Assembly: GCA_022605955.1 (NCBI GenBank)
Contig: JAKCOZ010000083.1
Span: 992,001 to 1,056,000 of the forward strand
Length of the DNA stretch: 64,000 nt
Direction of reading: 5' to 3'
From: Rallus limicola
Lineage: Eukaryota > Chordata > Aves > Gruiformes > Rallidae
Shown: positions 34,507-46,299 of the stretch, piece after piece
How positions within the stretch are numbered: position 1 is the first letter of the stretch
Layout of the letters: each line of letters begins with the position of its first letter
Made by a program: the position numbers and the translations under genes
The notes under the pieces: generated by a model
The model's database searches: none
What the model saw: only the letters and a program-made list of their open reading frames with translations
Told to the model about the DNA's origin: nothing

Positions 34507-36380
34507 GAGTTATTGCTGGACGTTTAGCATGTTTTGAACTGCAGTCTGCTAGGGCCGAGAAAAGCACCGTAGGAGGTTCCAGGCATGTTCCCTCTTTCCA
34601 GGCAAAGGAAAAGTCTGAGAGCCAAAGTGACAGGGGCTGCTCGTGTGTCCTGTTAGGAGGTTTCAGACAAGCTATGCCTTTCAGGCCTAGCTTCTTTACT
34701 TTGGGAGTTATTGCTGGACGTTTAGCATGTTTTGAACTGCAGTCTGCTAGGGCCGAGAAAAGCACCGTAGGAGGTTCCAGGCATGTTCCCTCTTTCCAGG
34801 CAAAGGAAAAGGCTGAGAGCCAAAGTGACAGGGTCTGCTCGTGTGTCCTGTTAGGAGGTTTCAGACAAGCTATGCCTTTCAGGCCTAGCTTCTTTACTTT
34901 GGGAGTTATTGCTGGATGTTTAGCATGTTTTGAACTGCAGTCTGCTAGGGCCGAGAAAAGCACCGTAGGAGGTTCCAGGCATGTTCCCTCTTTCCAGGCA
35001 AAGGAAAAGGCTGAGAGCCAAAGTGACAGGGTCTGCTTGTGTGTCCTGTTAGGAGGTTTCAGACAAGCTATGCCTTTCAGGCCTAGCTTCTTTACTTTGG
35101 GAGTTATTGCTGGACGTTTAGCATGTTTTGAACTGCAGTCTGCTAGGGCCGAGAAAAGCACCGTAGGAGGTTCCAGGCATGTTCCCTCTTTCCAGGCAAA
35201 GGAAAAGGCTGAGAGCCAAAGTGACAGGGTCTGCTCGTGCGTCCTGTTAGGAGGTTTCAGACAAGCTATGCCTTTCAGGCCTAGCTTCTTTACTTTGGGA
35301 GTTATTGCTGGACGTTTAGCATGTTTTGAACTGCAGTCTGCTAGGGCCGAGAAAAGCACCGTAGGAGGTTCCAGGCATGTTCCCTCTTTCCAGGCAAAGG
35401 AAAAGGCTGAGAGCCAAAGTGACAGGGTCTGCTCGTGTGTCCTGTTAGGAGGTTTCAGACAAGCTATGCCTTTCAGGCCTAGCTTCTTTACTTTGGGAGT
35501 TATTGCTGGACGTTTAGCATGTTTTGAACTGCAGTCTGCTAGGGCCGAGAAAAGCACCGTAGGAGGTTCCAGGCATGTTCCCTCTTTCCAGGCAAAGGAA
35601 AAGTCTGAGAGCCAAAGTGACAGGGGCTGCTCGTGTGTCCTGTTAGGAGGTTTCAGACAAGCTATGCCTTTCAGGCCTAGCTTCTTTACTTTGGGAGTTA
35701 TTGCTGGACGTTTAGCATGTTTTGAACTGCAGTCTGCTAGGGCCGAGAAAAGCACCGTAGGAGGTTCCAGGCATGTTCCCTCTTTCCAGGCAAAGGAAAA
35801 GGCTGAGAGCCAAAGTGACAGGGTCTGCTCGTGTGTCCTGTTAGGAGGTTTCAGACAAGCTATGCCTTTCAGGCCTAGCTTCTTTACTTTGGGAGTTATT
35901 GCTGGATGTTTAGCATGTTTTGAACTGCAGTCTGCTAGGGCCGAGAAAAGCACCGTAGGAGGTTCCAGGCATGTTCCCTCTTTACAGGCAAAGGAAAAGG
36001 CTGAGAGCCAAAGTGACAGGGTCTGCTTGTGTGTCCTGTTAGGAGGTTTCAGACAAGCTATGCCTTTCAGGCCTAGCTTCTTTACTTTGGGAGTTATTGC
36101 TGGACGTTTAGCATGTTTTGAACTGCAGTCTGCTAGGGCCGAGAAAAGCACCGTAGGAGGTTCCAGGCATGTTCCCTCTTTCCAGGCAAAGGAAAAGGCT
36201 GAGAGCCAAAGTGACAGGGTCTGCTCGTGCGTCCTGTTAGGAGGTTTCAGACAAGCTATGCCTTTCAGGCCTAGCTTCTTTACTTTGGGAGTTATTGCTG
36301 GACGTTTAGCATGTTTTGAACTGCAGTCTGCTAGGGCCGAGAAAAGCACCGTAGGAGGTTCCAGGCATGTTCCCTCTTTC
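34507..36380 (+). repeat. 5-monomer higher-order repeat, 990-bp period
   Basis: Two consecutive copies of a five-monomer unit. AAAAGTCTGAG lies at 34610 and 35600, GGATGTTTAGC at 34915 and 35905, TGCTTGTG near 35034 and 36024, and CGTGCGTCC near 35236 and 36226. The offset is exactly 990 bp each time. TTTACAGGC near 35994 is private to copy 2. Copy 2 ends near AAAGGTAAAGG at 36386. Confidence 0.85.
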
Positions 36381-37259
36381 CAGGCAAAGGTAAAGGCTGA
36401 GAGCCAAAGTTACAGGGTCTGCTCGTGTGTCCTGTTAGGAGGTTTCAGACAAGCTATGCCTTTCAGGCCTAGCTTCTTTACTTTGGGAGTTATTGCTGGA
36501 CGTTTAGCATGTTTTGAACTGCAGTCTGCTAGGGCCGAGAAAAGCACCGTAGGAGGTTCCAGGCATGTTCCCTCTTTCCAGGCAAAGGAAAAGGCTGAGA
36601 GCCAAAGTGACAGGGTCTGCTCGTGTGTCCTGTTAGGAGGTTTCAGACAAGCTATGCCTTTCAGGCCTAGCTTCTTTACTTTGGGAGTTATTGCTGGACG
36701 TTTAGCATGTTTTGAACTGCAGTCTGCTAGGGCCGAGAAAAGCACCGTAGGAGGTTCCAGGCATGTTCCCTCTTTCCAGGCAAAGGAAAAGGCTGAGAGC
36801 CAAAGTGACAGGGGCTGCTCGTGTGTCCTGTTAGGAGGTTTCAGACAAGCTATGCCTTTCAGGCCTAGCTTCTTTCCTTTGGGAGTTATTGCTGGACGTT
36901 TAGCATGTTTTGAACTGCAGTCTGCTAGGGCCGAGAAAAGCACCGTAGGAGGTTCCAGGCATGTTCCCTCTTTCCAGGCAAAGGAAAAGGCTGAGAGCCA
37001 AAGTGACAGGGTCTGCTCGTGTGTCCTGTTAGGAGGTTTCAGACAAGCTATGCCTTTCAGGCCTAGCTTCTTTACTTTGGGAGTTATTGCTGGACGTTTA
37101 GCATGTTTTGAACTGCAGTCTGCTAGGGCCGAGAAAAGCACCGTAGGAGGTTCCAGGCATGTTCCCTCTTTCCAGGCAAAGGAAAAGGCTGAGAGCCAAA
37201 GTGACAGGGTCTGCTCGTGTGTCCCGTTAGGAGGTTTCAGACAAGCTATGCCTTTCAGG

Positions 37260-38455
37260 CCTAGCTTCTTTACTTTGGGAGTTATTGCTGGACGTTTAGC
37301 ATGTTTTGAACTGCAGTCTGCTAGGGCCGAGAAAAGCACCGTAGAAGGTTCCAGGCACGTTCCCTCTTTCCAGGCAAAGGAAAAGGCTGAGAGCCAAAGT
37401 GACAGGTGCTGCTCGTGTGTCCTGTTAGGAGGTTTCAGACAAGCTATGCCTTTCAGGCCTAGCTTCTTTACTTTGGGAGTTATTGCTGGACGTTTAGCAT
37501 GTTTTGAACTGCAGTCTGCTAGGGCCGAGAAAAGCACCGTAGGAGGTTCCAGGCATGTTCCCTCTTTCCAGGCAAAGGAAAAGGCTGAGAGCCAAAGTGA
37601 CAGGGTCTGCTCGTGTGTCCTGTTAGGAGGTTTCAGACAAGCTATGCCTTTCAGGCCTAGCTTCTTTACTTTGGGAGTTATTGCTGGACGTTTAGCATGT
37701 TTTGAACTGCAGTCTGCTAGGGCCGAGAAAAGCACCGTAGGAGGTTCCAGGCATGTTCCCTCTTTCCAGGCAAAGGAAAAGGCTGAGAGCCAAAGTGACA
37801 GGGTCTGCTCGTGTGTCCTGTTAGGAGGTTTCAGACAAGCTATGCCTTTCAGGCCTAGCTTCTTTACTTTGGGAGTTATTGCTGGACGTTTAGCATGTTT
37901 TGAACTGCAGTCTGCTAGGGCCGAGAAAAGCACCGTAGGAGGTTCCAGGCATGTTCCCTCTTTCCAGGCAAAGGAAAAGGCTGAGAGCCAAAGTGACAGG
38001 GTCTGCTCGTGTGTCCTGTTAGGAGGTTTCAGACAAGCTATGCCTTTCAGGCCTAGCTTCTTTACTTTGGGAGTTATTGCTGGACGTTTAGCATGTTTTG
38101 AACTGCAGTCTGCTAGGGCCGAGAAAAGCACCGTAGGAGGTTCCAGGCATGTTCCCTCTTTCCAGGCAAAGGAAAAGGCTGAGAGCCAAAGTGACAGGGT
38201 CTGCTCGTGTGTCCTGTTAGGAGGTTTCAGACAAGCTATGCCTTTCAGGCCTAGCTTCTTTACTTTGGGAGTTATTGCTGGACGTTTAGCATGTTTTGAA
38301 CTGCAGTCTGCTAGGGCCGAGAAAAGCACCGTAGAAGGTTCCAGGCACGTTCCCTCTTTCCAGGCAAAGGAAAAGGCTGAGAGCCAAAGTGACAGGTGCT
38401 GCTCGTGTGTCCTGTTAGGAGGTTTCAGACAAGCTATGCCTTTCAGGCCTAGCTT
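37260..38455 (+). repeat. Second 990-bp (5-monomer) repeat
   Basis: A distinctive monomer carrying CGTAGAAGG, GGCACGTTCC and CAGGTGCTGC occurs at 37341 and again at 38331, exactly 990 bp apart. A third copy at 40754 belongs to the next tandem duplication. The four monomers between are near consensus, so the boundaries of the unit are uncertain. Confidence 0.7.
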
Positions 38456-39199
38456 CTATACTTTGGGAGTTATTGCTGGACGTTTAGCATGTTTTGAACT
38501 GCAGTCTGCTAGGGCCGAGAAAAGTACCATAGGAGGTTCCAGGCATGTTCCCTCTTTCCAGGCAAAGGAAAAGGCTGAGAGCCAAAGTGACAGGGTCTGC
38601 TTGTGTGTCCTGTTAGGAGGTTTCAGACAAGCTATGCCTTTCAGGCCTAGCTTCTTTACTTTGGGAGTTATTGCTGGACGTTTAGCATGTTTTGAACTGC
38701 AGTCTGCTAGGGCCGAGAAAAGCACCGTAGGAGGTTCCAGGCATGTTCCCTCTTTCCAGGCAAAGGAAAAGGCTGAGAGCCAAAGTGACAGGGTCTGCTC
38801 GTGTGTCCTGTTAGGAGGTTTCAGACAAGCTATGCCTTTCAGGCCTAGCTTCTTTACTTTGGGAGTTATTGCTGGACGTTGAGCATGTTTTGAACTGCAG
38901 TCTGCTAGGGCAGAGAAAAGCACCGTAGGAGGTTCCAGGCATGTTCCCTCTTTCCAGGCAAAGGAAAAGGCTGAGAGCCAAAGTGACAGGGGCTGCTCGT
39001 GTGTCCTGTTAGGAGGTTTCAGACAAGCTATGCCTTTCAGGCCTAGCTTCTTTACTTTGGGAGTTATTGCTGGACGTTTAGCATGTTTTGAACTGCAGTC
39101 TGCTAGGGCCGAGAAAAGCACCGTAGGAGGTTCCAGGCATGTTCCCTCTTTCCAGGCAAAGGAAAAGGCTGAGAGCCAAAGTGACAGGGTCTGCTCGTG

Positions 39200-39270
39200 T
39201 GTCCTGTTAGGAGGTTTCAGACAAGCTAGGCCTGAAAGGCATAGCTTGTCTGAAACCTCCTAACAGGACA
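39200..39270. repeat. 71-nt palindrome 16, reversed loop
   Basis: Perfect arms and reversed loop. It sits at the position equivalent to palindrome 17 in the 2423-bp tandem duplication, where the loop is standard. Confidence 0.92.
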
Positions 39271-41622
39271 AGCTATGCCTTTCATGCCTAGCTTCTTTAC
39301 TTTGGGAGTTATTGCTGGACGTTTAGCATGTTTTGAACTGCAGTCTGCTAGGGCCGAGAAAAGCACCGTAGGAGGTTCCAGGCATCTTCCCTCTTTCCAG
39401 GCAAAGGAAAAGGCTGAGAGCCAAAGTGACAGGGTCTGCTCGTGTGTCCTGTTAGGAGGTTTCAGACAAGCTATGCCTTTCAGGCCTAGCTTCTTTACTT
39501 TGGGAGTTATTGCTGGACGTTTAGCATGTTTTGAACTGCAGTCTGCTAGGGCCGAGAAAAGCACCGTAGGAGGTTCCAGGCATGTTCCCTCTTTCCAGGC
39601 AAAGGAAAAGGCTGAGAGCCAAAGTGACAGGGGCTGCTCGTGTGTCCTGTTAGGAGGTTTCAGACAAGCTATGCCTTTCAGGCCTTGGTTCTTTACTTTG
39701 GGAGTTATTGCTGGACGTTTAGCATGTTTTGAACTGCAGTCTGCTAGGGCCGAGAAAAGCACCGTAGGAGGTTCCAGGCATGTTCCCTCTTTCCAGGCAA
39801 AGGAAAAGGCTGAGAGCCAAAGTGACAGGGGCTGCTCGTGTGTCCTGTTAGGAGGTTTCAGACAAGCTATGCCTTTCAGGCCTAGCTTCTTTCCTTTGGG
39901 AGTTATTGCTGGACGTTTAGCATGTTTTGAACTGCAGTCTGCTAGGGCCGAGAAAAGCACCGTAGGAGGTTCCAGGCATGTTCCCTCTTTCCAGGCAAAG
40001 GAAAAGGCTGAGAGCCAAAGTGACAGGGTCTGCTCGTGTGTCCTGTTAGGAGGTTTCAGACAAGCTATGCCTTTCAGGCCTAGCTTCTTTACTTTGGGAG
40101 TTATTGCTGGACGTTTAGCATGTTTTGAACTGCAGTCTGCTAGGGCCGAGAAAAGCACCGTAGGAGGTTCCAGGCATGTTCCCTCTTTCCAGGCAAAGGA
40201 AAAGGCTGAGAGCCAAAGTGACAGGGGCTGCTCGTGTGTCCTGTTAGGAGGTTTCAGACAAGCTATGCCTTTCAGGCCTAGCTTCTTTCCTTTGGGAGTT
40301 ATTGCTGGACGTTTAGCATGTTTTGAACTGCAGTCTGCTAGGGCCGAGAAAAGCACCGTAGGAGGTTCCAGGCATGTTCCCTCTTTCCAGGCAAAGGAAA
40401 AGGCTGAGAGCCAAAGTGACAGGGTCTGCTCGTGTGTCCTGTTAGGAGGTTTCAGACAAGCTATGCCTTTCAGGCCTAGCTTCTTTACTTTGGGAGTTAT
40501 TGCTGGACGTTTAGCATGTTTTGAACTGCAGTCTGCTAGGGCCGAGAAAAGCACCGTAGGAGGTTCCAGGCATGTTCCCTCTTTCCAGGCAAAGGAAAAG
40601 GCTGAGAGCCAAAGTGACAGGGTCTGCTCGTGTGTCCTGTAAGGAGGTTTCAGACAAGCTATGCCTTTCAGGCCTAGCTTCTTTACTTTGGGAGTTATTG
40701 CTGGACGTTTAGCATGTTTTGAACTGCAGTCTGCTAGGGCCGAGAAAAGCACCGTAGAAGGTTCCAGGCACGTTCCCTCTTTCCAGGCAAAGGAAAAGGC
40801 TGAGAGCCAAAGTGACAGGTGCTGCTCGTGTGTCCTGTTAGGAGGTTTCAGACAAGCTATGCCTTTCAGGCCTAGCTTCTATACTTTGGGAGTTATTGCT
40901 GGACGTTTAGCATGTTTTGAACTGCAGTCTGCTAGGGCCGAGAAAAGCACCATAGGAGGTTCCAGGCATGTTCCCTTTTTCCAGGCAAAGGAAAAGGCTG
41001 AGAGCCAAAGTGACAGGGTCTGCTCGTGTGTCCTGTTAGGAGGTTTCAGACAAGCTATGCCTTTCAGGCCTAGCTTCTTTACTTTGGGAGTTATTGCTGG
41101 ACGTTTAGCATGTTTTGAACTGCAGTCTGCTAGGGCCGAGAAAAGCACCGTAGGAGGTTCCAGGCATGTTCCCTCTTTCCAGGCAAAGGAAAAGGCTGAG
41201 AGCCAAAGTGACAGGGTCTGCTCGTGTGTCCTGTTAGGAGGTTTCAGACAAGCTATGCCTTTCAGGCCTAGCTTCTTTACTTTGGGAGTTATTGCTGGAC
41301 GTTGAGCATGTTTTGAACTGCAGTCTGCTAGGGCAGAGAAAAGCACCGTAGGAGGTTCCAGGCATGTTCCCTCTTTCCAGGCAAAGGAAAAGGCTGAGAG
41401 CCAAAGTGACAGGGGCTGCTCGTGTGTCCTGTTAGGAGGTTTCAGACAAGCTATGCCTTTCATGCCTAGCTTCTTTACTTTGGGAGTTATTGCTGGACGT
41501 TTAGCATGTTTTGAACTGCAGTCTGCTAGGGCCGAGAAAAGCACCGTAGGAGGTTCCAGGCATGTTCCCTCTTTCCAGGCAAAGGAAAAGGCTGAGAGCC
41601 AAAGTGACAGGGTCTGCTCGTG

Positions 41623-41693
41623 TGTCCTGTTAGGAGGTTTCAGACAAGCTATGCCTTTCAGGCCTAGCTTGTCTGAAACCTCCTAACAGGACA
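41623..41693. repeat. 71-nt palindrome 17, standard loop
   Basis: Perfect arms and standard loop, exactly 2423 bp from the reversed-loop palindrome 16. Confidence 0.92.
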
Positions 41694-42648
41694 AGCTATG
41701 CCTTTCATGCCTAGCTTCTTTACTTTGGGAGTTATTGCTGGACGTTTAGCATGTTTTGAACTGCAGTCTGCTAGGGCCGAGAAAAGCACCGTAGGAGGTT
41801 CCAGGCATCTTCCCTCTTTCCAGGCAAAGGAAAAGGCTGAGAGCCAAAGTGACAGGGTCTGCTCGTGTGTCCTGTTAGGAGGTTTCAGACAAGCTATGCC
41901 TTTCAGGCCTAGCTTCTTTACTTTGGGAGTTATTGCTGGACGTTTAGCATGTTTTGAACTGCAGTCTGCTAGGGCCGAGAAAAGCACCGTAGGAGGTTCC
42001 AGGCATGTTCCCTCTTTCCAGGCAAAAGAAAAAGGCTGAGAGCCAAAGTGACAGGGGCTGCTCGTGTGTCCTGTTAGGAGGTTTCAGACAAGCTATGCCT
42101 TTCAGGCCTAGGTTCTTTACTTTGGGAGTTATTGCTGGACGTTTAGCATGTTTTGAACTGCAGTCTGCTAGGGCCGAGAAAAGCACCGTAGGAGGTTCCA
42201 GGCATGTTCCCTCTTTCCAGGCAAAGGAAAAGGCTGAGAGCCAAAGTGACAGGGGCTGCTCGTGTGTCCTGTTAGGAGGTTTCAGACAAGCTATGCCTTT
42301 CAGGCCTAGCTTCTTTCCTTTGGGAGTTATTGCTGGACGTTTAGCATGTTTTGAACTGCAGTCTGCTAGGGCCGAGAAAAGCACCGTAGGAGGTTCCAGG
42401 CATGTTCCCTCTTTCCAGGCAAAGGAAAAGGCTGAGAGCCAAAGTGACAGGGTCTGCTCGTGTGTCCTGTTAGGAGGTTTCAGACAAGCTATGCCTTTCA
42501 GGCCTAGCTTCTTTACTTTGGGAGTTATTGCTGGACGTTTAGCATGTTTTGAACTGCAGTCTGCTAGGGCCGAGAAAAGCACCGTAGGAGGTTCCAGGCA
42601 TGTTCCCTCTTTCCAGGCAAAGGAAAAGGCTGAGAGCCAAAGTGACAG

Positions 42649-45600
42649 GGTCTGCTCGTGTGTCCTGTTAGGAGGTTTCAGACAAGCTATGCCTTTCAGG
42701 CCTAGCTTCTTTACTTTGGGAGTTATTGCTGGACGTTTAGCATGTTTTGAACTGCAGTCTGCTAGGGCCGAGAAAAGCACCGTAGGAGGTTCCAGGCATG
42801 TTCCCTCTTTCCAGGCAAAGGAAAAGGCTGAGAGCCAAAGTGACAGGGGCTGCTCGTGTGTCCTGTTAGGAGGTTTCAGACAAGCTATGCCTTTCAGGCC
42901 TAGCTTCTTTACTTTGGGAGTTATTGCTGGACGTTTAGCATGTTTTGAACTGCAGTCTGCTAGGGCCGAGAAAAGCACCGTAGGAGGTTCCAGGCATGTT
43001 CCCTCTTTCCAGGCAAAGGAAAAGGCTGAGAGCCAAAGCGACAGGGTCTGCTCGTGTGTCCTGTTAGGAGGTTTCAGACAAGCTATGCCTTTTAGGCCTA
43101 GCTTCTTTACTTTGGGAGTTATTGCTGGACGTTTAGCATGTTTTGAACTGCAGTCTGCTAGGGCCGAGAAAAGCACCGTAGGAGGTTCCAGGCATGTTCC
43201 CTCTTTCCAGGCAAAGGAAAAGGCTGAGAGCCAAAGTGACAGGGGCTGCTCATGTGTCCTGTTAGGAGGTTTCAGACAAGCTATGCCTTTCAGGCCTAGC
43301 TTCTTTACTTTGGGAGTTATTGCTGGACGTTTAGCATGTTTTGAACTGCAGTCTGCTAGGGCCGAGAAAAGCACCGTAGGAGGTTCCAGGCATGTTCCCT
43401 CTTTCCAGGCAAAGGAAAAGGCTGAGAGCCAAAGCGACAGGGTCTGCTCGTGTGTCCTGTTAGGAGGTTTCAGACAAGCTATGCCTTTCAGGCCTAGCTT
43501 CTTTACTTTGGGAGTTATTGCTGGACGTTTAGCATGTTTTGAACTGCAGTCTGCTAGGGCCGAGAAAAGCACCGTAGGAGGTTCCAGGCATGTTCCCTCT
43601 TTCCAGGCAAAGGAAAAGGCTGAGAGCCAAAGTGACAGGGTCTGCTCGTGTGTCCTGTTAGGAGGTTTCAGACAAGCTATGCCTTTCAGGCCTAGCTTCT
43701 TTACTTTGGGAGTTATTGCTGGACGTTTAGCATGTTTTGAACTGCAGTCTGCTAGGGCCGAGAAAAGCACCGTAGGAGGTTCCAGGCATGTTCCCTCTTT
43801 CCAGGCAAAGGAAAAGGCTGAGAGCCAAAGTGACAGGGGCTGCTCGTGTGTCCTGTTAGGAGGTTTCAGACAAGCTATGCCTTTCAGGCCTAGCTTCTTT
43901 ACTTTGGGAGTTATTGCTGGACGTTTAGCATGTTTTGAACTGCAGTCTGCTAGGGCCGAGAAAAGCACCGTAGGAGGTTCCAGGCATGTTCCCTCTTTCC
44001 AGGCAAAGGTAAAGGCTGAGAGCCAAAGTGACAGGGTCTGCTCGTGTGTCCTGTTAGGAGGTTTCAGACAAGCTATGCCTTTCAGGCCTAGCTTCTTTAC
44101 TTTGGGAGTTATTGCTGGACGTTTAGCATGTTTTGAACTGCAGTCTGCTAGGGCCGAGAAAAGCACCGTAGGAGGTTCCAGGCATGTTCCCTCTTTCCAG
44201 GCAAAGGAAAAGGCTGAGAGCCAAAGTGACAGGGGCTGCTCGTGTGTCCTGTTAGGAGGTTTCAGACAAGCTATGCCTTTCAGGCCTAGCTTCTTTACTT
44301 TGGGAGTTATTGCTGGACGTTTAGCATGTTTTGAACTGCAGTCTGCTAGGGCCGAGAAAAGCACCGTAGGAGGTTCCAGGCATGTTCCCTCTTTCCAGGC
44401 AAAGGAAAAGGCTGAGAGCCAAAGTGACAGGGGCTGCTCGTGTGTCCTGTTAGGAGGTTTCAGACAAGCTATGCCTTTCAGGCCTAGCTTCTTTACTTTG
44501 GGAGTTATTGCTGGACGTTTAGCATGTTTTGAACTGCAGTCTGCTAGGGCCGAGAAAAGCACCGTAGGAGGTTCCAGGCATGTTCCCTCTTTCCAGGCAA
44601 AGGAAAAGGCTGAGAGCCAAAGTGACAGGGTCTGCTCGTGTGTCCTGTTAGGAGGTTTCAGACAAGCTATGCCTTTCAGGCCTAGCTTCTTTACTTTGGG
44701 AGTTATTGCTGGACGTTTAGCATGTTTTGAACTGCAGTCTGCTAGGGCCGAGAAAAGCACCGTAGGAGGTTCCAGGCATGTTCCCTCTTTCCAGGCAAAG
44801 GAAAAGGCTGAGAGCCAAAGTGACAGGGTCTGCTCGTGTGTCCTGTTAGGAGGTTTCAGACAAGCTATGCCTTTCAGGCCTAGCTTCTTTACTTTGGGAG
44901 TTATTGCTGGACGTTTAGCATGTTTTGAACTGCAGTCTGCTAGGGCCGAGAAAAGCACCGTAGGAGGTTCCAGGCATGTTCCCTCTTTCCAGGCAAAGGA
45001 AAAGGCTGAGAGCCAAAGTGACAGGGTCTGCTCGTGTGTCCTGTTAGGAGGTTTCAGACAAGCTATGCCTTTCAGGCCTAGCTTCTTTACTTTGGGAGTT
45101 ATTGCTGGACGTTTAGCATGTTTTGAACTGCAGTCTGCTAGGGCCGAGAAAAGCACCGTAGGAGGTTCCAGGCATGTTCCCTCTTTCCAGGCAAAGGAAA
45201 AGGCTGAGAGCCAAAGTGACAGGGTCTGCTCGTGTGTCCTGTTAGGAGGTTTCAGACAAGCTATGCCTTTCAGGCCTAGCTTCTTTACTTTGGGAGTTAT
45301 TGCTGGACGTTTAGCATGTTTTGAACTGCAGTCTGCTAGGGCCGAGAAAAGCACCGTAGGAGGTTCCAGGCATGTTCCCTCTTTCCAGGCAAAGGAAAAG
45401 GCTGAGAGCCAAAGCGACAGGGTCTGCTCGTGTGTCCTGTTAGGAGGTTTCAGACAAGCTATGCCTTTCAGGCCTAGCTTCTTTACTTTGGGAGTTATTG
45501 CTGGACGTTTAGCATGTTTTGAACTGCAGTCTGCTAGGGCCGAGAAAAGCACCGTAGGAGGTTCCAGGCATGTTCCCTCTTTCCAGGCAAAGGAAAAGGC

Positions 45601-45805
45601 TGAGAGCCAAAGTGACAGGGTCTGCTCGTGTGTCCTGTTAGGAGGTTTCAGACAAGCTATGCCTTTCAGGCCTAGCTTCTTTACTTTGGGAGTTATTGCT
45701 GGACGTTTAGCATGTTTTGAACTGCAGTCTGCTAGGGCCGAGAAAAGCACCGTAGGAGGTTCCAGGCATGTTCCCTCTTTCCAGGCAAAGGAAAAGGCTG
45801 AGAGC
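42649..45805 (+). repeat. Near-consensus satellite monomers
   Basis: Sixteen monomers with little variation beyond the CAGGGTC/CAGGGGC base and an AAAGCGACAGG variant near 43038, 43434 and 45414. CTTTTAGGCC near 43090, CTCATGTG near 43251 and AAAGGTAAAGG near 44007 are local. No palindrome or gene. Confidence 0.7.
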
Positions 45806-46299
45806 CATAGTGACAGTGTCTGCTCGTTTGTCCTGTTAGGAGGTTTCAGACAAGCTATGCCTTTCAGGCCTAGCTTCTTTACTTTGGGAGTTATTGCTGG
45901 ACGTTTAGCATGTTTTGAACTGCAGTCTGCTAGGGCCGAGAAAAGCACCGTAGGAGGTTCCAGGCATGTTCCCTCTTTCCAGGCAAAGGAAAAGGCTGAG
46001 AGCCAAAGTGACAGGGTCTGCTCGGGTGTCCTGTTAGGAGGTTTCAGACAAGCTATGCCTTTCAGGCCTAGCTTCTTTACTTTGGGAGTTATTGCTGGAC
46101 GTTTAGCATGTTTTGAATTGCAGTCTGCTAGGGCCGAGAAAAGCACCGTAGGAGGTTCCAGGCATGTTCCCTCTTTCCAGGCAAAGGAAAAGGCTGAGAG
46201 CCAAAGTGACAGGGTCTGCTCGTGTGTCCTGTTAGGAGGTTTCAGACATGCTGTGCCTTTCAGGCCTAGCTTGTCTGAAACCTCCTAACAGGACAAGCT
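45806..46299 (+). repeat. 494-bp palindrome-terminated module, copy 1
   Basis: A fixed order of variants leads into a palindrome: CCATAGTGACAGTG with TGCTCGTTTG, then a unit with TGCTCGGG, then GAATTGCAG, then the palindrome, ending immediately before the CTTTCATGCC monomer. From the CATAG mark to that monomer is 494 bp here and in three other copies. This copy lacks the GGGAATTATT variant seen in the others. Confidence 0.8.
46225..46295. repeat. 71-nt palindrome 18, two arm mismatches
   Basis: Left arm ends CAGACATGCTG instead of CAGACAAGCTA. Standard loop. It ends the first 494-bp module. Confidence 0.88.

Larger units (their letters stand above)
37880..42648 (+). repeat. 2423-bp tandem duplication (12 monomers plus palindrome)
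   Basis: Positions 37880-40225 recur at 40303-42648 with a constant offset of 2423 bp, 12 monomers plus 47 bp. Shared marks include the CGTAGAAGG monomer (38331 and 40754), TTCTATACTT (38455 and 40878), CACCATAGG or its variant, GGGCAGAG (38908 and 41331), GGCATCTTCC (39384 and 41807) and TTCTTTCCTTTGG (39889 and 42312). The copies differ at about ten sites and in loop orientation of their palindromes: reversed at 39200, standard at 41623. Confidence 0.85.

Noticed and set aside
33882..38882. Very long open reading frame on the + strand encoding a 66-residue repeat
   Set aside because: The same array is equally open on the opposite strand, the frame begins and ends only at satellite variants or 47-bp insertions, and changes include stops and non-synonymous switches. 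There is no unique terminus, promoter or domain. It is a by-product of a stop-free 198-bp repeat.
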